A stretch of DNA of 64,000 bases from Sphingobium sp. D43FB (GTDB lineage: Bacteria > Pseudomonadota > Alphaproteobacteria > Sphingomonadales > Sphingomonadaceae), in contig NZ_NMUA01000001.1 in NCBI RefSeq assembly GCF_002312805.1, positions 248,001 to 312,000 of the forward strand, in the 5' to 3' direction. The position numbers were made by a program, and so were the translations under genes. Below, in pieces: positions 8,880 to 19,543 of the stretch. The notes under the pieces were generated by a model, which saw only the letters and a list, made by a program, of their open reading frames with translations, was not told the DNA's origin and did not search any database. Position 1 is the stretch's first letter. Every line of letters begins with the position of its first letter.

Positions 8880-11800
8880 GCCTCCTGCGGCGCGGCGGGC
8901 GTTGCCCGGTCGTCGGCCGCTTCATGAGTCTTATGTTCGCGGAACAGCCGCTTCACGACGGTGAAGAAGACGGGGACGAAGAAGATCGCCAATACCGTCG
9001 CCGACAACATGCCGCCGACCACGGCCCAACCGATCGCATTCTGACCACCTGCGCCCGCCCCGTTGGACAAGGCCAAGGGCAGCACGCCGAAAATGAAGGC
9101 GAAGCTGGTCATCAGGATCGGTCGCAGGCGCAGCTTGCCGGCCTCCAGCGCCGCCGCCGCAGGCGACAGCCCTTCGCGCATCTTCTCTTCGGCGAACTCC
9201 ACGATCAGGATCGCGTTCTTGGCCGACACGCCGATGGTGGTGATCAAGCCGACCTGCAGATAGATGTCGTTGTTGAGGCCCGCCAGCGTCGCGGCGATGA
9301 CCGCACCCAGCACGCCCAAAGGCACCACCAGCATGACCGCGATCGGCACCGACCAGCTTTCATAGAGCGCCGCAAGGCACAGGAAGACGATCAGCAGCGA
9401 CAGCGCATAGACATAGCCTGCCTGCCCGCCGGACGTCCGCTCCTCATAGGAAATGCCGTTCCAGCTATAGCCGATGCCCGGCGGCAATTTGGCGATATGT
9501 TCTTCCATCGCCTGCATCGCCGTGCCGCTTGCGACGCCAGGTGCAGGCGCACCCATGATGTTCATCGACGGCACGCCGTTGAAGCGTTCCAGACGGGCCG
9601 GTCCCTGGGTCCATTCGGTCGTCACGAACGAAGACAGGGGGGCCATGACGCCACTGCTGCCCCGCACATGCAACGCGCCGATGGCATCGGGCGATGTCCG
9701 AAACGGCGCATCGGCCTGCACGAACACACGCTTCACCCGGTCACGATCGATGAAATCATTGACGTAGCTGCTGCCCATATTGGTGCTGATCGTGTCGTTG
9801 ACGTCCGCCTGGGCAATGCCCAACGCGCCCGCTGCGGCCTGATCGACATTGAGTTTGAGCTGTGGTGTATCCTCCAGACCGTTGGGACGCACCTGCGCCA
9901 GCCGCTTGTCGGCCATCGCCATGCCCAATAGCTGGTTGCGCGCCTCCAACAGCTTTTCATGACCGACATTGGCATTGTCGAGCAACTGCAGGTCGAAGCC
10001 GGAGGCATTGCCCAATTCCTGCACAGCAGGCGGTACGAAAGCGATGACCATGCCCGACGAAATCTTGCTGAACGCCATGTTCGCGCGCTGGGCAACCGCC
10101 ATGACGCTATTGTCCGAACCCTTGCGTTCCGACCAGTCCTTCATCCGGGCAAAGACGATGCCGACATTCTGGCCTTGGCCGACGAAGCCGAAGCCCGAAA
10201 TGGTGAAGACCGCCGCAACATTGTCCTTTTCCGACTGGAGGAAATGGTCGCGCACCCTGGCCAGCGTGCGTTCGGTCTCTTCCAGCGAAGAACCGGCAGG
10301 CAAGGAGACCTGGCTGATCAACGATCCCTGATCTTCCTCCGGCAGGAAGCCGCTCGGCAAGCGCAGGAATATGAAGACCATCCCAACGACGATCGCGGCA
10401 TAGACCAGCATGCTGCGGCCCCAACGATGCTCGATCTTTTCGACATTGCGGCCATAGCCCTTCACGCCCTTGTCGAAGGTGCGGTTGAACCAACCGAAAA
10501 AGCCCTTCTTGTCGGCATGGCCATGTTTGGCGGGCTTGAGGATCGTGGCGCACAAAGCGGGCGTCAGGATCAACGCGACCAGCACTGACAGGATCATCGA
10601 AGACACGATGGTGATCGAAAATTGGCGGAAAATGACGCCGGTCGATCCAGCGAAGAAGGCCATTGGCAGGAACACCGCCGACAGGACCAGACCGATGCCG
10701 ATCAGCGCGCCGCTGATTTCGTCCATCGACTTCTTGGCCGCTTCCTTGGGGCTAAGCCCTTCGTCCTGGATCAGGCGCTCGACATTCTCGACCACCACGA
10801 TCGCGTCATCGACCAGCAGGCCGATCGCCAACACCATGCCGAACAGGGTCAGCGTGTTGATGGTGAAACCGGCAGCGCTCAGGATGGCGAGCGACCCCAA
10901 CAACACCACCGGCACGGCGATGGTCGGGATCAGCGTGGCGCGCCAATTCTGGAGGAAGAGGAACATCACGACGAAGACGAGCAACACTGCCTCGATCAGC
11001 GTATGGATGACCTGCTCGACCGAGAGGGCCACGAAGGTCGAGTTATCGACCGGGAAATCATATTTGACCCAGGACGGGAAGTTCTTGGACTGCGCCTTGA
11101 TCTGTTCCTTGACGCCTTCCACCGTGTCCAGCGCGTTCGCACCGGGGGCCAGCTTGATACCGAAGCCGGCGGCCGGATGGCCATTGAACTTCGCACCGAA
11201 GCTGTAATTTTCCGACCCCAATTCCACGCGCGCCACATCCGACAGACGCACGACCGCGCCGTCGCTATTGCTGCGCAGACGGATCGCGCGGAATTGTTCG
11301 GGCGTCCGCAGGCGTGACTGGGCGGTGATGGTGGCGTTGAGCGCTTGGCCCTTCGGCGACGGCGTGCCGCCGATCTGGCCAGCGGAAACCTGGGCATTCT
11401 GGGCCTGGATCGCGGCTTTCACATCGCCGGTCGTCACGCCCAGATTGGCCATCTTATAGGGGTCGAGCCACACGCGCATAGCATATTGCGCGCCCAGCAA
11501 CTGGGTGTCGCCGACGCCTTCCACACGGCTGATGGGATCTTGCAGGGTCGATGCGACGAAATCGCCCGCATCCTGCTGATCATGAATGCCATCATCGGCA
11601 TAGACCGCCATGACGAGCAGGAAGCTGGACGTCGATTTCGTGACGCGTAGCCCTTGTTGCTGCACTTCCTGCGGCAATAGCGGCGTCGCCTGCGACAGCT
11701 TGTTCTGGACCTGCACCTGCGCAATGTCCGCGTCCGTCCCCTGCTCAAAGGTCAGGGTGATGGACAGGTTGCCCGCGCCGTCACTGGTGGAGGAGAAATA

Positions 11801-12028
11801 GCGCAGATTGTCGATGCCCTTGAGCTGTTGCTCGATGATCTGCGTCGTCGTGCTTTCCAGCGTCTGCGCGTTCGCGCCGGGATAGCTGGTGGAAATGCCG
11901 ACCGAAGGCGGGGCAATTTCGGGGAATTGCGCCACGGGCAGCGTGCGAAGCGCAAGCAGGCCCGCCAGCATCATGACGATGGCCAAGACCCATGCGAAGA
12001 TGGGCCTGTCGATGAAATAGCGTGCCAT
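8876..12028 (-). CDS. RND multidrug efflux pump, HAE1 family inner membrane transporter
   Basis: This 1050-residue AcrB/MexB-type transporter uses the proton gradient to expel hydrophobic compounds. Twelve transmembrane segments are split by two large periplasmic loops (about 40-330 and 560-870). The proton-relay aspartate pair of TM4 is seen in [15 protein letters not shown], and TM10-11 carries [16 protein letters not shown]. The length matches family norms (1030-1055). It lies between the adaptor gene (3 bases after its stop) and the channel gene (4-base overlap). Confidence 0.97.
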   Translation of the reverse strand: MARYFIDRPIFAWVLAIVMMLAGLLALRTLPVAQFPEIAPPSVGISTSYPGANAQTLESTTTQIIEQQLKGIDNLRYFSSTSDGAGNLSITLTFEQGTDADIAQVQVQNKLSQATPLLPQEVQQQGLRVTKSTSSFLLVMAVYADDGIHDQQDAGDFVASTLQDPISRVEGVGDTQLLGAQYAMRVWLDPYKMANLGVTTGDVKAAIQAQNAQVSAGQIGGTPSPKGQALNATITAQSRLRTPEQFRAIRLRSNSDGAVVRLSDVARVELGSENYSFGAKFNGHPAAGFGIKLAPGANALDTVEGVKEQIKAQSKNFPSWVKYDFPVDNSTFVALSVEQVIHTLIEAVLLVFVVMFLFLQNWRATLIPTIAVPVVLLGSLAILSAAGFTINTLTLFGMVLAIGLLVDDAIVVVENVERLIQDEGLSPKEAAKKSMDEISGALIGIGLVLSAVFLPMAFFAGSTGVIFRQFSITIVSSMILSVLVALILTPALCATILKPAKHGHADKKGFFGWFNRTFDKGVKGYGRNVEKIEHRWGRSMLVYAAIVVGMVFIFLRLPSGFLPEEDQGSLISQVSLPAGSSLEETERTLARVRDHFLQSEKDNVAAVFTISGFGFVGQGQNVGIVFARMKDWSERKGSDNSVMAVAQRANMAFSKISSGMVIAFVPPAVQELGNASGFDLQLLDNANVGHEKLLEARNQLLGMAMADKRLAQVRPNGLEDTPQLKLNVDQAAAGALGIAQADVNDTISTNMGSSYVNDFIDRDRVKRVFVQADAPFRTSPDAIGALHVRGSSGVMAPLSSFVTTEWTQGPARLERFNGVPSMNIMGAPAPGVASGTAMQAMEEHIAKLPPGIGYSWNGISYEERTSGGQAGYVYALSLLIVFLCLAALYESWSVPIAVMLVVPLGVLGAVIAATLAGLNNDIYLQVGLITTIGVSAKNAILIVEFAEEKMREGLSPAAAALEAGKLRLRPILMTSFAFIFGVLPLALSNGAGAGGQNAIGWAVVGGMLSATVLAIFFVPVFFTVVKRLFREHKTHEAADDRATPAAPQEA

Positions 12029-12031
12029 GGC

Positions 12032-13204
12032 TTAGTTCGCCCCGCCCTGCTTTGATCCCTGCGGCGCGCCTTGCGCTGCCGTCACCTGCTGCGGTGCGCC
12101 GGGCGTGACGACCGTGCCGGGGCGCAGGTTGAGCAGCCCTTCCACGATCAGTTTGTCGCCGGGCTTCAACCCGCTGGTAACGATCCACTTGTCGCCCACG
12201 GCGCGGGCTACCTGAACCTGGCGCATCTCGGCCTTATTGTCTTTCCCCAGCACCATCGCCGTGGCCCGACCACGCGCATCGCGGGTGATGCCCTGCTGCG
12301 GTGCCAATATCGCCTCGCTCTGCTGGCCTTCGACCAGCTTGGCGCGGACATACATGCCCGGCAGCAACATGCCGTCGGGATTGGGGAAGGTCGCGCGCAG
12401 CGTCACGGCACCCGATGTCGGATCAACCGACACTTCGGAAAATTGCAGCCGTCCCTCGATCGGATAGGTGCTGCCATTGGGCAGCAGCAACTGGATGCGC
12501 GCGCCGTCCGCTTCGCTGACGCCGCCCCGCTTCATGGCTTGTTTAAGGTCGATGATCTCGGCGGCGGACTGCGTCATGTCGACATAGACCGAATCGGTAC
12601 GCTGGATCGTTGCCAGCGGATCGGCCTGGCCGGTCTGAACCAGCGCGCCGGGCGTGAACAGAGACCGACCGATCCGGCCCGAAATCGGCGCCTTGATGCG
12701 GGTGAAGCCTTGGTTGACCTGGGCGGCCTCTACCGCGCCACGCTGCGCTGCAACATCGGCACGCGCCTGCTGCGCTGCCGCATCGGCATTGTCATATTCC
12801 TGGCGGCTGACGGCGTTCACGCCGACAAGATCCTTGTAGCGCTGCGCCTGCAACGCCGTCGATCGGATCGCGGCGTTGGCGCGGGCCAGCGAGCCTTGCG
12901 CTTGTGCCAGCGCCGCGCGGTAGGGCGCGTCCTCGATTTCGTACAGCAACTGCCCCGCGCGCACCATGGCGCCTTCGGTAAACAGGCGGCGGCGAATGAC
13001 GCCACTGATCTGCGGACGTACCTCCGCTATTTCGAGGGCCACGATGCGGCCGGGCAATTCATTCACCAATGGCACCGACTCGGTTTTCAGCGTGACGACG
13101 CCGACGGCCGGTGGCGGGGGCGCGGGCGGCGGGCTTTCCCCGCACGCGCTCAGCGCCAATGCCGACGCGCACGCCAGCAACCCGATGAATGTCCCCTTGT
13201 GCAT
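12032..13204 (-). CDS. RND efflux periplasmic adaptor (membrane fusion protein, lipoprotein)
   Basis: This 390-residue AcrA/MexA-type adaptor joins pump and outer membrane channel. It has a lipoprotein signal with LALSAC (Cys21), then a Pro-rich linker, a lipoyl half-motif (EIAEVRPQISGVIRRRLFTEG), a coiled-coil hairpin (about 100-165), the second lipoyl half (TRIKAPISGRIG) and beta-barrel domains. It is the first gene of the operon, directly behind the palindrome shared with the divergent tetR gene, so it probably carries the regulated promoter. Confidence 0.95.
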   Translation of the reverse strand: MHKGTFIGLLACASALALSACGESPPPAPPPPAVGVVTLKTESVPLVNELPGRIVALEIAEVRPQISGVIRRRLFTEGAMVRAGQLLYEIEDAPYRAALAQAQGSLARANAAIRSTALQAQRYKDLVGVNAVSRQEYDNADAAAQQARADVAAQRGAVEAAQVNQGFTRIKAPISGRIGRSLFTPGALVQTGQADPLATIQRTDSVYVDMTQSAAEIIDLKQAMKRGGVSEADGARIQLLLPNGSTYPIEGRLQFSEVSVDPTSGAVTLRATFPNPDGMLLPGMYVRAKLVEGQQSEAILAPQQGITRDARGRATAMVLGKDNKAEMRQVQVARAVGDKWIVTSGLKPGDKLIVEGLLNLRPGTVVTPGAPQQVTAAQGAPQGSKQGGAN

Positions 13205-13237
13205 CGCCTGAATTCCGTTCCGATGTAGATATCCATT

Positions 13238-13257
13238 CGGAATGAACGTTCATTCCG
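13238..13257. promoter_or_regulatory. Perfect 20-bp palindrome, probable TetR operator
   Basis: CGGAATGAACGTTCATTCCG is a perfect palindrome lying 34 bases before the adaptor start and 64 bases before the tetR start. A palindrome of this size in a tetR/RND divergent region is the classical operator arrangement (AcrR, TtgR, MexR type). Which promoter it covers is inferred. Confidence 0.8.
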
Positions 13258-13321
13258 CTTGCCCCGCAATTAGGTTCGTGCCACAGGATATTCAAGAGAC
13301 AAAATCGCAGGGGAGCAGAAA

Positions 13322-13930
13322 TTGGTTGCGGTGCAGCATGGCAAGAGCGTGGTGAACATAGAGAAATCCGGCAAGGCCCGTATTCTGGCGGCGGCCCGTG
13401 ACCTGTTCGACAGCCATGGGTTCCACCAGACCTCGATGGCGGAGCTGGCGACCGCTGCCCAAGTGTCGGTCGGCCAGATCTATCGGCTCTTCAAGGGCAA
13501 GGAAGACATTATCGAAGCCCTTGTCCATGCCGACGCCGACGAATGGTGCGACGATATGGCCATCCTGCGCGAACGGCTACATGCCGGTTTGTTGTCGATC
13601 GAACAGACGTTCGAACAATTGCTGTTGCACACGATCGACGAGAAGAACGAAGCGCTATCCTTCGACATATTGGCCGAAAGTTTCCGCAACCCCGCCGTCG
13701 GCGATACGATTGCGAATATGTGCATGCGGTTTCGTACGTACATTCGCGATTTCGCCTGCGCGGCCAATCCTGATCTTTCGGGCGAAGCGCTGGAGGGCGC
13801 GGAGGAAGTGGTGTTGGCCTGCATGTTCGGATTGGGCCATCGCAGCCTGTCGCGACCGCAACTGAGCGCCGCCGCCACCGCCACCCTGTCGGCACGGATG
13901 ATCATCGCGGCGCTCCGCGCGATCAACTGA
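13322..13930 (+). CDS. TetR/AcrR family transcriptional regulator
   Basis: The 202-residue protein has an N-terminal TetR helix-turn-helix at about residues 18-65 (ILAAARDLFDSHGFHQ, then AELATAAQVSVGQIYRLFKGKE). A variable helical C-terminal ligand-binding domain follows. It is divergent from the RND operon and probably represses it in response to a pump substrate. The start is TTG at 13322 with AGGGGAG at 13309-13315, a good spacing; a GTG three codons later is an alternative. The gene ends 4 bases before the convergent glycosyltransferase stop. Confidence 0.92.
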   Translation: MVAVQHGKSVVNIEKSGKARILAAARDLFDSHGFHQTSMAELATAAQVSVGQIYRLFKGKEDIIEALVHADADEWCDDMAILRERLHAGLLSIEQTFEQLLLHTIDEKNEALSFDILAESFRNPAVGDTIANMCMRFRTYIRDFACAANPDLSGEALEGAEEVVLACMFGLGHRSLSRPQLSAAATATLSARMIIAALRAIN

Positions 13931-13934
13931 TCCA

Positions 13935-15083
13935 TCACCGCACCTTGCGGTAGACCTCTACCGTTTCGCGCGCACAACGATCCCAGCTATAGCGGGCCGC
14001 GACACGCAATCCGTCCGCGCGCGCCTGCGCCCGCCAGCCGTCATCGACCAGGGCCTGTTCCAGCCGCCGGGCGAAATCATCGACATCCTCCGGCGCGACC
14101 AGCATCGCCGCGCCGCCGGTGACTTCCGGCAGGCAAGACGCATTGGCGACAACCACCGGCACGCCGCTCGCCATGGCCTCGACCGGCGGCAGGCCAAAGC
14201 CTTCATAGACCGAGGGATAAACGAACAGGGCCGCACCCGCATAGAGCAGCGGCAGATCAGCGTCGGGCACGAAGCCCAGATAGCGCACCCACCCCTCACG
14301 CCCGCCCTTTTCCATCCGCGCCTGCACCGCATCGCTCAGCCAGCCAGCCCCGCCGGTCACCATCAAGGGCCAGCGGTTCCGCACGGCAGGCGGCAATTTC
14401 TCCCAAGCGCATAGCAATTCCGCGATCCGCTTGCGCGGCTCGACCGTGGAAACGCACAGGGCATAGCCCTGCGGCTGCAGGTCATAGCGCGCCAGCGTGG
14501 GCGCGATCGCATCGTTCGTGCGCGGATGGAAGTCGGGACTGGCCGCCAGCGGGACCGCCGTCACAAGTGCCGGATCGATCGAGAGAAAGTCCGCCACTTC
14601 CGCCCGCGTCGTCTCGCAATCCGTGATGATATGCCCCGCCCGTTCGACCGAAAGCCGAAAATAGCGCTCGAACTGCCGCAATCGTTCGACCGGGTGGGTT
14701 TCGGGATAGCGGAAGATGGACAGGTCATGGACCGTGATCACGCCGCCCTCCCCGCCCGGTGGCAGAAAATAATTGGGGCCATGAAACAAGTTCGACCGCA
14801 TGATCGACGCATCGCGCAAATTGCGGGCCCATTTGCTGTGCTTGCGCAGCCAGCGCTGTACGATGTTCCGCCGCTTGCCGCTGCCTTGATCCACCAACAG
14901 AGTGGCCGGATCGACGATCCATTCGCCATTGCGATAGAAGCGAACCGCTTCGACCTCGTCCATATGGGGCAGGCGCTGCGCCAATTCCCAGCTATAGCGC
15001 CCGATACCCGACAGCCGGGGTTCGAGCGCTTCGACCGAAAGAATGATCCGAAGGCTCACGTCATTCTGTCCCAAGCCGTACAT
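13935..15083 (-). CDS. Glycosyltransferase family 1 (GT4-type) protein
   Basis: The 382-residue GT-B enzyme shows the C-terminal nucleotide-sugar site of family GT4: SVYEGFGLPPVEAMASGVPVV with the E-x7-E motif, followed by GGAAMLV. The N-terminal acceptor domain starts LSVEALEPRLSGIGRYSWELA. It probably transfers a hexose during polysaccharide or glycolipid synthesis, but no other glycan genes flank it, so the acceptor is unknown. The start is unsettled: ATG 15083 has no Shine-Dalgarno, whereas GTG 15059 has GGGAC at a suitable distance. Confidence 0.88.
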   Translation of the reverse strand: MYGLGQNDVSLRIILSVEALEPRLSGIGRYSWELAQRLPHMDEVEAVRFYRNGEWIVDPATLLVDQGSGKRRNIVQRWLRKHSKWARNLRDASIMRSNLFHGPNYFLPPGGEGGVITVHDLSIFRYPETHPVERLRQFERYFRLSVERAGHIITDCETTRAEVADFLSIDPALVTAVPLAASPDFHPRTNDAIAPTLARYDLQPQGYALCVSTVEPRKRIAELLCAWEKLPPAVRNRWPLMVTGGAGWLSDAVQARMEKGGREGWVRYLGFVPDADLPLLYAGAALFVYPSVYEGFGLPPVEAMASGVPVVVANASCLPEVTGGAAMLVAPEDVDDFARRLEQALVDDGWRAQARADGLRVAARYSWDRCARETVEVYRKVR

Positions 15084-15143
15084 ACCAGCGCGCGGCTATC
15101 GACGGACTGGGCAAAACCGCAAGGAAAATCAGTGGTCGGCCCT

Positions 15144-18035
15144 TTATTTCGCCGCCACGCCTTCCGGCAGGACGACTGCGGACCAGCTTTTGCCCGGCAC
15201 CAGATATTTGGCCGCCAATGCCTGCAACTGCGGCGCGGTCACGGTCAGCATATCCTGGCCCATCCGCTGCATCGCCTCGACATAGCGCGGATCATGAGTC
15301 GCGCCCTCCATCTGGTTCATCCAGAAAGCATTGCCGGTGCTGGCGCGCGTCAGCAATTGCCGCATCGGCGCAACGGCCCGTTGCAATTCATCCTCGCTGA
15401 CCGGATTTTTTACCAGATCGGCGGCGGTGCTTTTGACCACATCGTAAAAATAGGCGACGCGATCGGGCCGGACCTGACTGGTCACCAATATATAGCCGCC
15501 CGCATCATAGGAGAAAGGCCAGTTATTCTGGACGCTCGGCGAATAGGCAGCCCCCTCGGCCGACCGCAGCCGGTCGAACAGGCGGTCGTTGAAGATCTGG
15601 GTCAGTATCTCCAACTGGCGCGCTTCCTTTTGTAGCGTGAAGCCGCCTGCCGTCGGCCAGGCCAACACGGCCGCCGCCTGCTCCTTGTCGCCCTTATGCC
15701 GCAACACCACCGGCTCTTTCACAGGGGCGGGGAAGCGCATCGCGCGATTAGTCGCAGGCGCGGGCGTATCGGATCGCGGTGCCAAAGCGCCAAAGGTCGC
15801 GGCGACCGCCTGGATCGCTTCCTCCGCCTTCACATCGCCGAATATCTGCACCTCGATCGGCCCCGATGCCAGCACTGGCTCCCACACGGCGCGGAAAGCC
15901 TGCGGCGTCAGCGCGGCGATCTCTTCGCGTGACGGCGTGCGGAACCGCACATCCTTGTCATGCAGCAACCAGTTGAGATCGCGCCCCAACACCGCGTCAG
16001 CCGATTGCGACATGGCATCATAAGCCAAAATCGCGCCGGTCTTCACCCGCTCGATCGGCGCAGGATCCCAGCCGGGCGCTGCCAGCTTGGTCGCGAACAG
16101 GCGCAACTGGTCGCGATAATCCGCTGGCCGGGTCACGGCCTGCAATTCGAACGCATCATCGTCGATGCCGAACTCCATGCCCATGCGGCGGCCATTGGTC
16201 AGCTCGTCCAGCTCGCGCTGGCCCAGCTTGCCGATGCCGCTGGCGACCAGCGCATAGCCGCCTGCCCAACTCGCCACCGGCTTGGTCGGCGAAAAACTCT
16301 GCTGGCCATGACCAAAGCGGACGTTGATCCGCACCTTCTCCGTTTCGGCATCATTGGCGAACAGGGTCAGCTTCACGCCGTTGGAAAAAGTGATGCTCTC
16401 CATCCCCGGCAGACCAGTGGCCGTGCGCGACACGACCGTTGCCGGTGCGCCAAGCGCAGGCAGGTCATCCATCGTCACAGGCTTTTCAGCGAGCCGCACA
16501 TTGGTCGCCGCCTTCACGGGGGCGGCAACGGCCGCGGCAAGACGGGCATCCGTGCCCGCCTCCACCTTGCCGGTCACCAGCAGGGCGCGGAAGACATCGG
16601 CCGAAAATAGCCTCCGGGTGGAATCCAATATCTTCTGCGGCGTCATGGCGGGCTTACCGGCGCGGAAAATGTCCACGGCGGCCTGCGGACTGACGGTTGT
16701 CTCACGAATATCCACCGCGCTGACCAGATCGCTCGCCTGCCGGGCGCTCGCCTCGGTATCGGCATTTTCGACCTGGATCGACAGCGCCGTATCCATCTGC
16801 GCATATTCGCGGTCGATCTCCAGCTGGCTGGGCGGGCTAGCCTTGGCATCTTCCACGATGGCGCGGACATCGGCCAGCGCCTTTTCCCAATCATCATTGG
16901 CGGGAATGATCGACATAAAGGTGCCGTCCGCTGAACGGCTCACATCCTGCTGCTCGACGCTCGCTTGCAGGAAGCTACCGCCAGCCCTTGCGGCCTGTTC
17001 CAACCGGCGGCTGATGATCTGCAGCGCCAACATGTCGGTCAGCTTGTCCTGATTATACAGGATCGTGTCGGCCCGCGGCTTCCACGGACGCAGCCAGGCC
17101 GCCGTCAGGCCGACGGGCGTGCCGGGTTCGACCAGCACCCGCGTCGCCGGGCTTTTGGGATCGGGCTTGCCGAAGTCGGGAATGGCCGCGCCCTTGCCCG
17201 TTGCGCTCCACGCCGCGAAATTGTCGCGGATCAACTGCTCGGCCTGCGCGGGGTCGATGTCACCCGCTATCGCGATCACCGTATTTTCAGGGCGATACCA
17301 GCGCTGGTGAAAGGCAGCCATGGCCTTGGCAGTCGCGGCGTTCAGAGTGGCGACGGTGCCGATGGGTGAATGATCCGCCAAAGGCTGCCCGGCGAAGAAA
17401 TGCTGGCGGCTGGCATCCGATACCCGCATCTGGGTGCCCTCGCTTTCCCGCCGCTCGGCCAATACCACCGCGCGCTCGGCGGCGATGGCGCTATCAACGA
17501 TGTTGGGATCAGCCATCATGCCCGAAAGAATTTTCAGACTTTCGTTCAGGCTTGCCTGTGTGGCTTGGGGCAAGTCGAGCGCGTAGGTTGTGCCCGTCGG
17601 CGACGTGACGGCGTTGCTGTCGCTGCCGAAGGTCACACCCAAACGCTGCCAGATACGTTTGGATTCGCCGTCCGGCACATGGCGCGACCCACGCATCGTC
17701 AGATGCTCCATATAATGAGCGTATCCCATTTCATCGGGTCGCTCCATCAAGGAACCGGCATCGATCCGCAACCGCACCGACACCTGCCCCGGCGGCACGC
17801 CATTGCGCCGGATGGCGTAGCGCAACCCGTTGGACAGCGTACCGAAATGCCAAGCGGCATCGATCGGCACATCGCTATTTTCATAGAGCCAGGGGCGCGT
17901 CTGCGCCTGCGCAGCGCCTGTCTTGGCAAGGGCGGTCGGGGATTGCGTCTGTGCGACAAGCGGCACGGACGACACCGACAGCAACAGGGCGAGAACGGAG
18001 AGCGAAGTGGCCGAACGGCGGGGGAAAAAATGCAT
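15144..18035 (-). CDS. Exported M16 family zinc metalloprotease (pitrilysin-like)
   Basis: The 963-residue protein has a signal peptide (about 1-29, ending PLVAQ). Two M16 halves follow, the first carrying the inverted zinc motif HxxEH at 107-111 (HYMEH), with the third ligand probably a Glu in the AERAVVLAERRE stretch. The second half, about residues 530-960, lacks the motif, as expected for the inactive C-terminal domains of single-chain M16 proteases. It is periplasmic; the substrate is unknown. A 60-bp gap separates it from the downstream glycosyltransferase. Confidence 0.94.
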   Translation of the reverse strand: MHFFPRRSATSLSVLALLLSVSSVPLVAQTQSPTALAKTGAAQAQTRPWLYENSDVPIDAAWHFGTLSNGLRYAIRRNGVPPGQVSVRLRIDAGSLMERPDEMGYAHYMEHLTMRGSRHVPDGESKRIWQRLGVTFGSDSNAVTSPTGTTYALDLPQATQASLNESLKILSGMMADPNIVDSAIAAERAVVLAERRESEGTQMRVSDASRQHFFAGQPLADHSPIGTVATLNAATAKAMAAFHQRWYRPENTVIAIAGDIDPAQAEQLIRDNFAAWSATGKGAAIPDFGKPDPKSPATRVLVEPGTPVGLTAAWLRPWKPRADTILYNQDKLTDMLALQIISRRLEQAARAGGSFLQASVEQQDVSRSADGTFMSIIPANDDWEKALADVRAIVEDAKASPPSQLEIDREYAQMDTALSIQVENADTEASARQASDLVSAVDIRETTVSPQAAVDIFRAGKPAMTPQKILDSTRRLFSADVFRALLVTGKVEAGTDARLAAAVAAPVKAATNVRLAEKPVTMDDLPALGAPATVVSRTATGLPGMESITFSNGVKLTLFANDAETEKVRINVRFGHGQQSFSPTKPVASWAGGYALVASGIGKLGQRELDELTNGRRMGMEFGIDDDAFELQAVTRPADYRDQLRLFATKLAAPGWDPAPIERVKTGAILAYDAMSQSADAVLGRDLNWLLHDKDVRFRTPSREEIAALTPQAFRAVWEPVLASGPIEVQIFGDVKAEEAIQAVAATFGALAPRSDTPAPATNRAMRFPAPVKEPVVLRHKGDKEQAAAVLAWPTAGGFTLQKEARQLEILTQIFNDRLFDRLRSAEGAAYSPSVQNNWPFSYDAGGYILVTSQVRPDRVAYFYDVVKSTAADLVKNPVSEDELQRAVAPMRQLLTRASTGNAFWMNQMEGATHDPRYVEAMQRMGQDMLTVTAPQLQALAAKYLVPGKSWSAVVLPEGVAAK

Positions 18036-18117
18036 AGGCCTGTCAGCCTAGCGGCACTTTCCTGAATGGCCACTGACAATCATCGTCAGGACGGGAGACT
18101 GTTGCCCCCATCAGGTG

Positions 18118-18148
18118 GAGCGCGCCGGAACCCCGTCCCGGCACGCTC
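18118..18148 (-). terminator. Hairpin after the rhlE-like gene
   Basis: Arms GAGCGCGCCGG and CCGGCACGCTC (one G-U type mismatch) lie just downstream of the helicase stop on the - strand. The 11-bp stem is strong, but no T-run follows, so it may stabilise the 3' end or act only weakly as a terminator. Confidence 0.45.
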
Positions 18149-18157
18149 GATCCTATT

Positions 18158-19543
18158 TTATACGCGCGGTGCGCCAGTGCGCTGGACGGCGCTCTTGTGC
18201 GCGCCGACCGGGCCGCCGCTGCGGCGACGACGGAAGGGACGCTTCTCGCCACCCTCGGAGTCGGGACGATGTGCCCGATCCGGCGTGCCGCGCGACTGCT
18301 TCTGGCCGTCCTGATATTTACGCTGACCATCGGCGCGACGGGCCTGCTGCTGGGGCGACTGGCTCGGACCCTTTTTCGGGGCGGCGGGCTTGGGCATGTT
18401 GCGCACCGCTTCCATGAAATTCTCAGGCAGCGTTTCGATTTCCAGCTTTACGCGGGTCGTCTTTTCGATCGCCTTGAGGAAAGGCCGTTCATCATCCGCC
18501 ACGAAGCTGATGGCGATGCCTTCGGCCCCAGCGCGCGCGGTGCGGCCGATACGATGGACATATTGTTCCGCCACATTGGGGATTTCAAAGTTGATGACAT
18601 GCGACACACCCGACACGTCGATGCCGCGCGCGGCGATATCGGTCGCGACCAGCAGCTTGACCTTGCCCTGGCGGAATGCCTGCAAGGCCGTGGTGCGCTG
18701 GCCCTGGCTCTTATTGCCATGGATCGCGAAGGCGTCGATCCCCGCGCCTTCCAGGAAGCGCACGACACGATCGGCACCATGTTTGGTGCGCGTGAAGATC
18801 AGGGCGCGGTCAATCTCTTCGCTCTTGAGCATCAGATGGAGCAGCGCCTGCTTTTCCGCCTGGTTCACGAAGATCGCGCGCTGACGCACACGTTCCGCCG
18901 TGGTCGATTGCGGCGCGACGCTGACCTTGACCGGATCGTTCAGGAACTGGGCGGCGAGCGCTTCGATTTCCTTGGGCATGGTGGCCGAGAAGAACAGATT
19001 CTGCCGTTCGCGCGGCAGCATCTTGGCGACGCGCTTCAACGGCTGGATGAAGCCCATGTCCATCATCTGGTCGGCTTCATCGAGAACGAAGATTTCCGTG
19101 TCCTTGATGGTCAGCGCGCGCTGGTCGATAAGGTCGAGCAGGCGGCCCGGCGTCGCGACGACGATATCGACGCCGCCAGCCAGAACGCGGATCTGCTTGT
19201 TGATCGGCACGCCGCCGAACACGGTTTCGACGCTCAGCTTGAGGAAACGGCCATAGTCGCGGAAGCTCTGCGCGATCTGCGCCGCCAGTTCGCGGGTCGG
19301 TGCCAGCACCAGCATCCGACAGCCCTTGAGTGGCGTAACCTTGGGATTGCGCGCGAAATAGTCGAGGCTGGGCAGCGCGAACGCCGCGGTCTTGCCGGTG
19401 CCGGTCTGCGCGATGCCGCACAGATCCTTGCCTTCCAGCAGCGCCGGAATGGCCTTTTGCTGGATCGGCGTCGGGGTAACGTAATTTTTGGAGGCGAGCG
19501 CCTTCATGATCGGCTCAGCCAGACCAAAGTCATTGAATTCCAT
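18158..19543 (-). CDS. rhlE: DEAD-box RNA helicase, RhlE type
   Basis: This 461-residue ATP-dependent RNA helicase has a Q motif (FNDFGLAEPI...TPIQ), Walker A AQTGTGKT, DEAD box LDEADQM, SAT, and the C-terminal ARGID and HRIGRTAR motifs over residues 1-365. A basic, Gly/Arg/Gln-rich tail follows that probably binds RNA. RhlE proteins act in ribosome assembly and RNA decay. I start at ATG 19543 (MEFNDFG), the family's usual N-terminus; an upstream extension of 17 codons exists but looks non-coding. The long leader before it (to about 19.8 kb) is typical of regulated helicase genes. Confidence 0.93.
   Translation of the reverse strand: MEFNDFGLAEPIMKALASKNYVTPTPIQQKAIPALLEGKDLCGIAQTGTGKTAAFALPSLDYFARNPKVTPLKGCRMLVLAPTRELAAQIAQSFRDYGRFLKLSVETVFGGVPINKQIRVLAGGVDIVVATPGRLLDLIDQRALTIKDTEIFVLDEADQMMDMGFIQPLKRVAKMLPRERQNLFFSATMPKEIEALAAQFLNDPVKVSVAPQSTTAERVRQRAIFVNQAEKQALLHLMLKSEEIDRALIFTRTKHGADRVVRFLEGAGIDAFAIHGNKSQGQRTTALQAFRQGKVKLLVATDIAARGIDVSGVSHVINFEIPNVAEQYVHRIGRTARAGAEGIAISFVADDERPFLKAIEKTTRVKLEIETLPENFMEAVRNMPKPAAPKKGPSQSPQQQARRADGQRKYQDGQKQSRGTPDRAHRPDSEGGEKRPFRRRRSGGPVGAHKSAVQRTGAPRV

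Noticed and set aside
12071..13228. 385-codon ORF antisense to the RND adaptor gene
   Set aside because: It is the mirror of a clear adaptor gene and has no recognisable domain.
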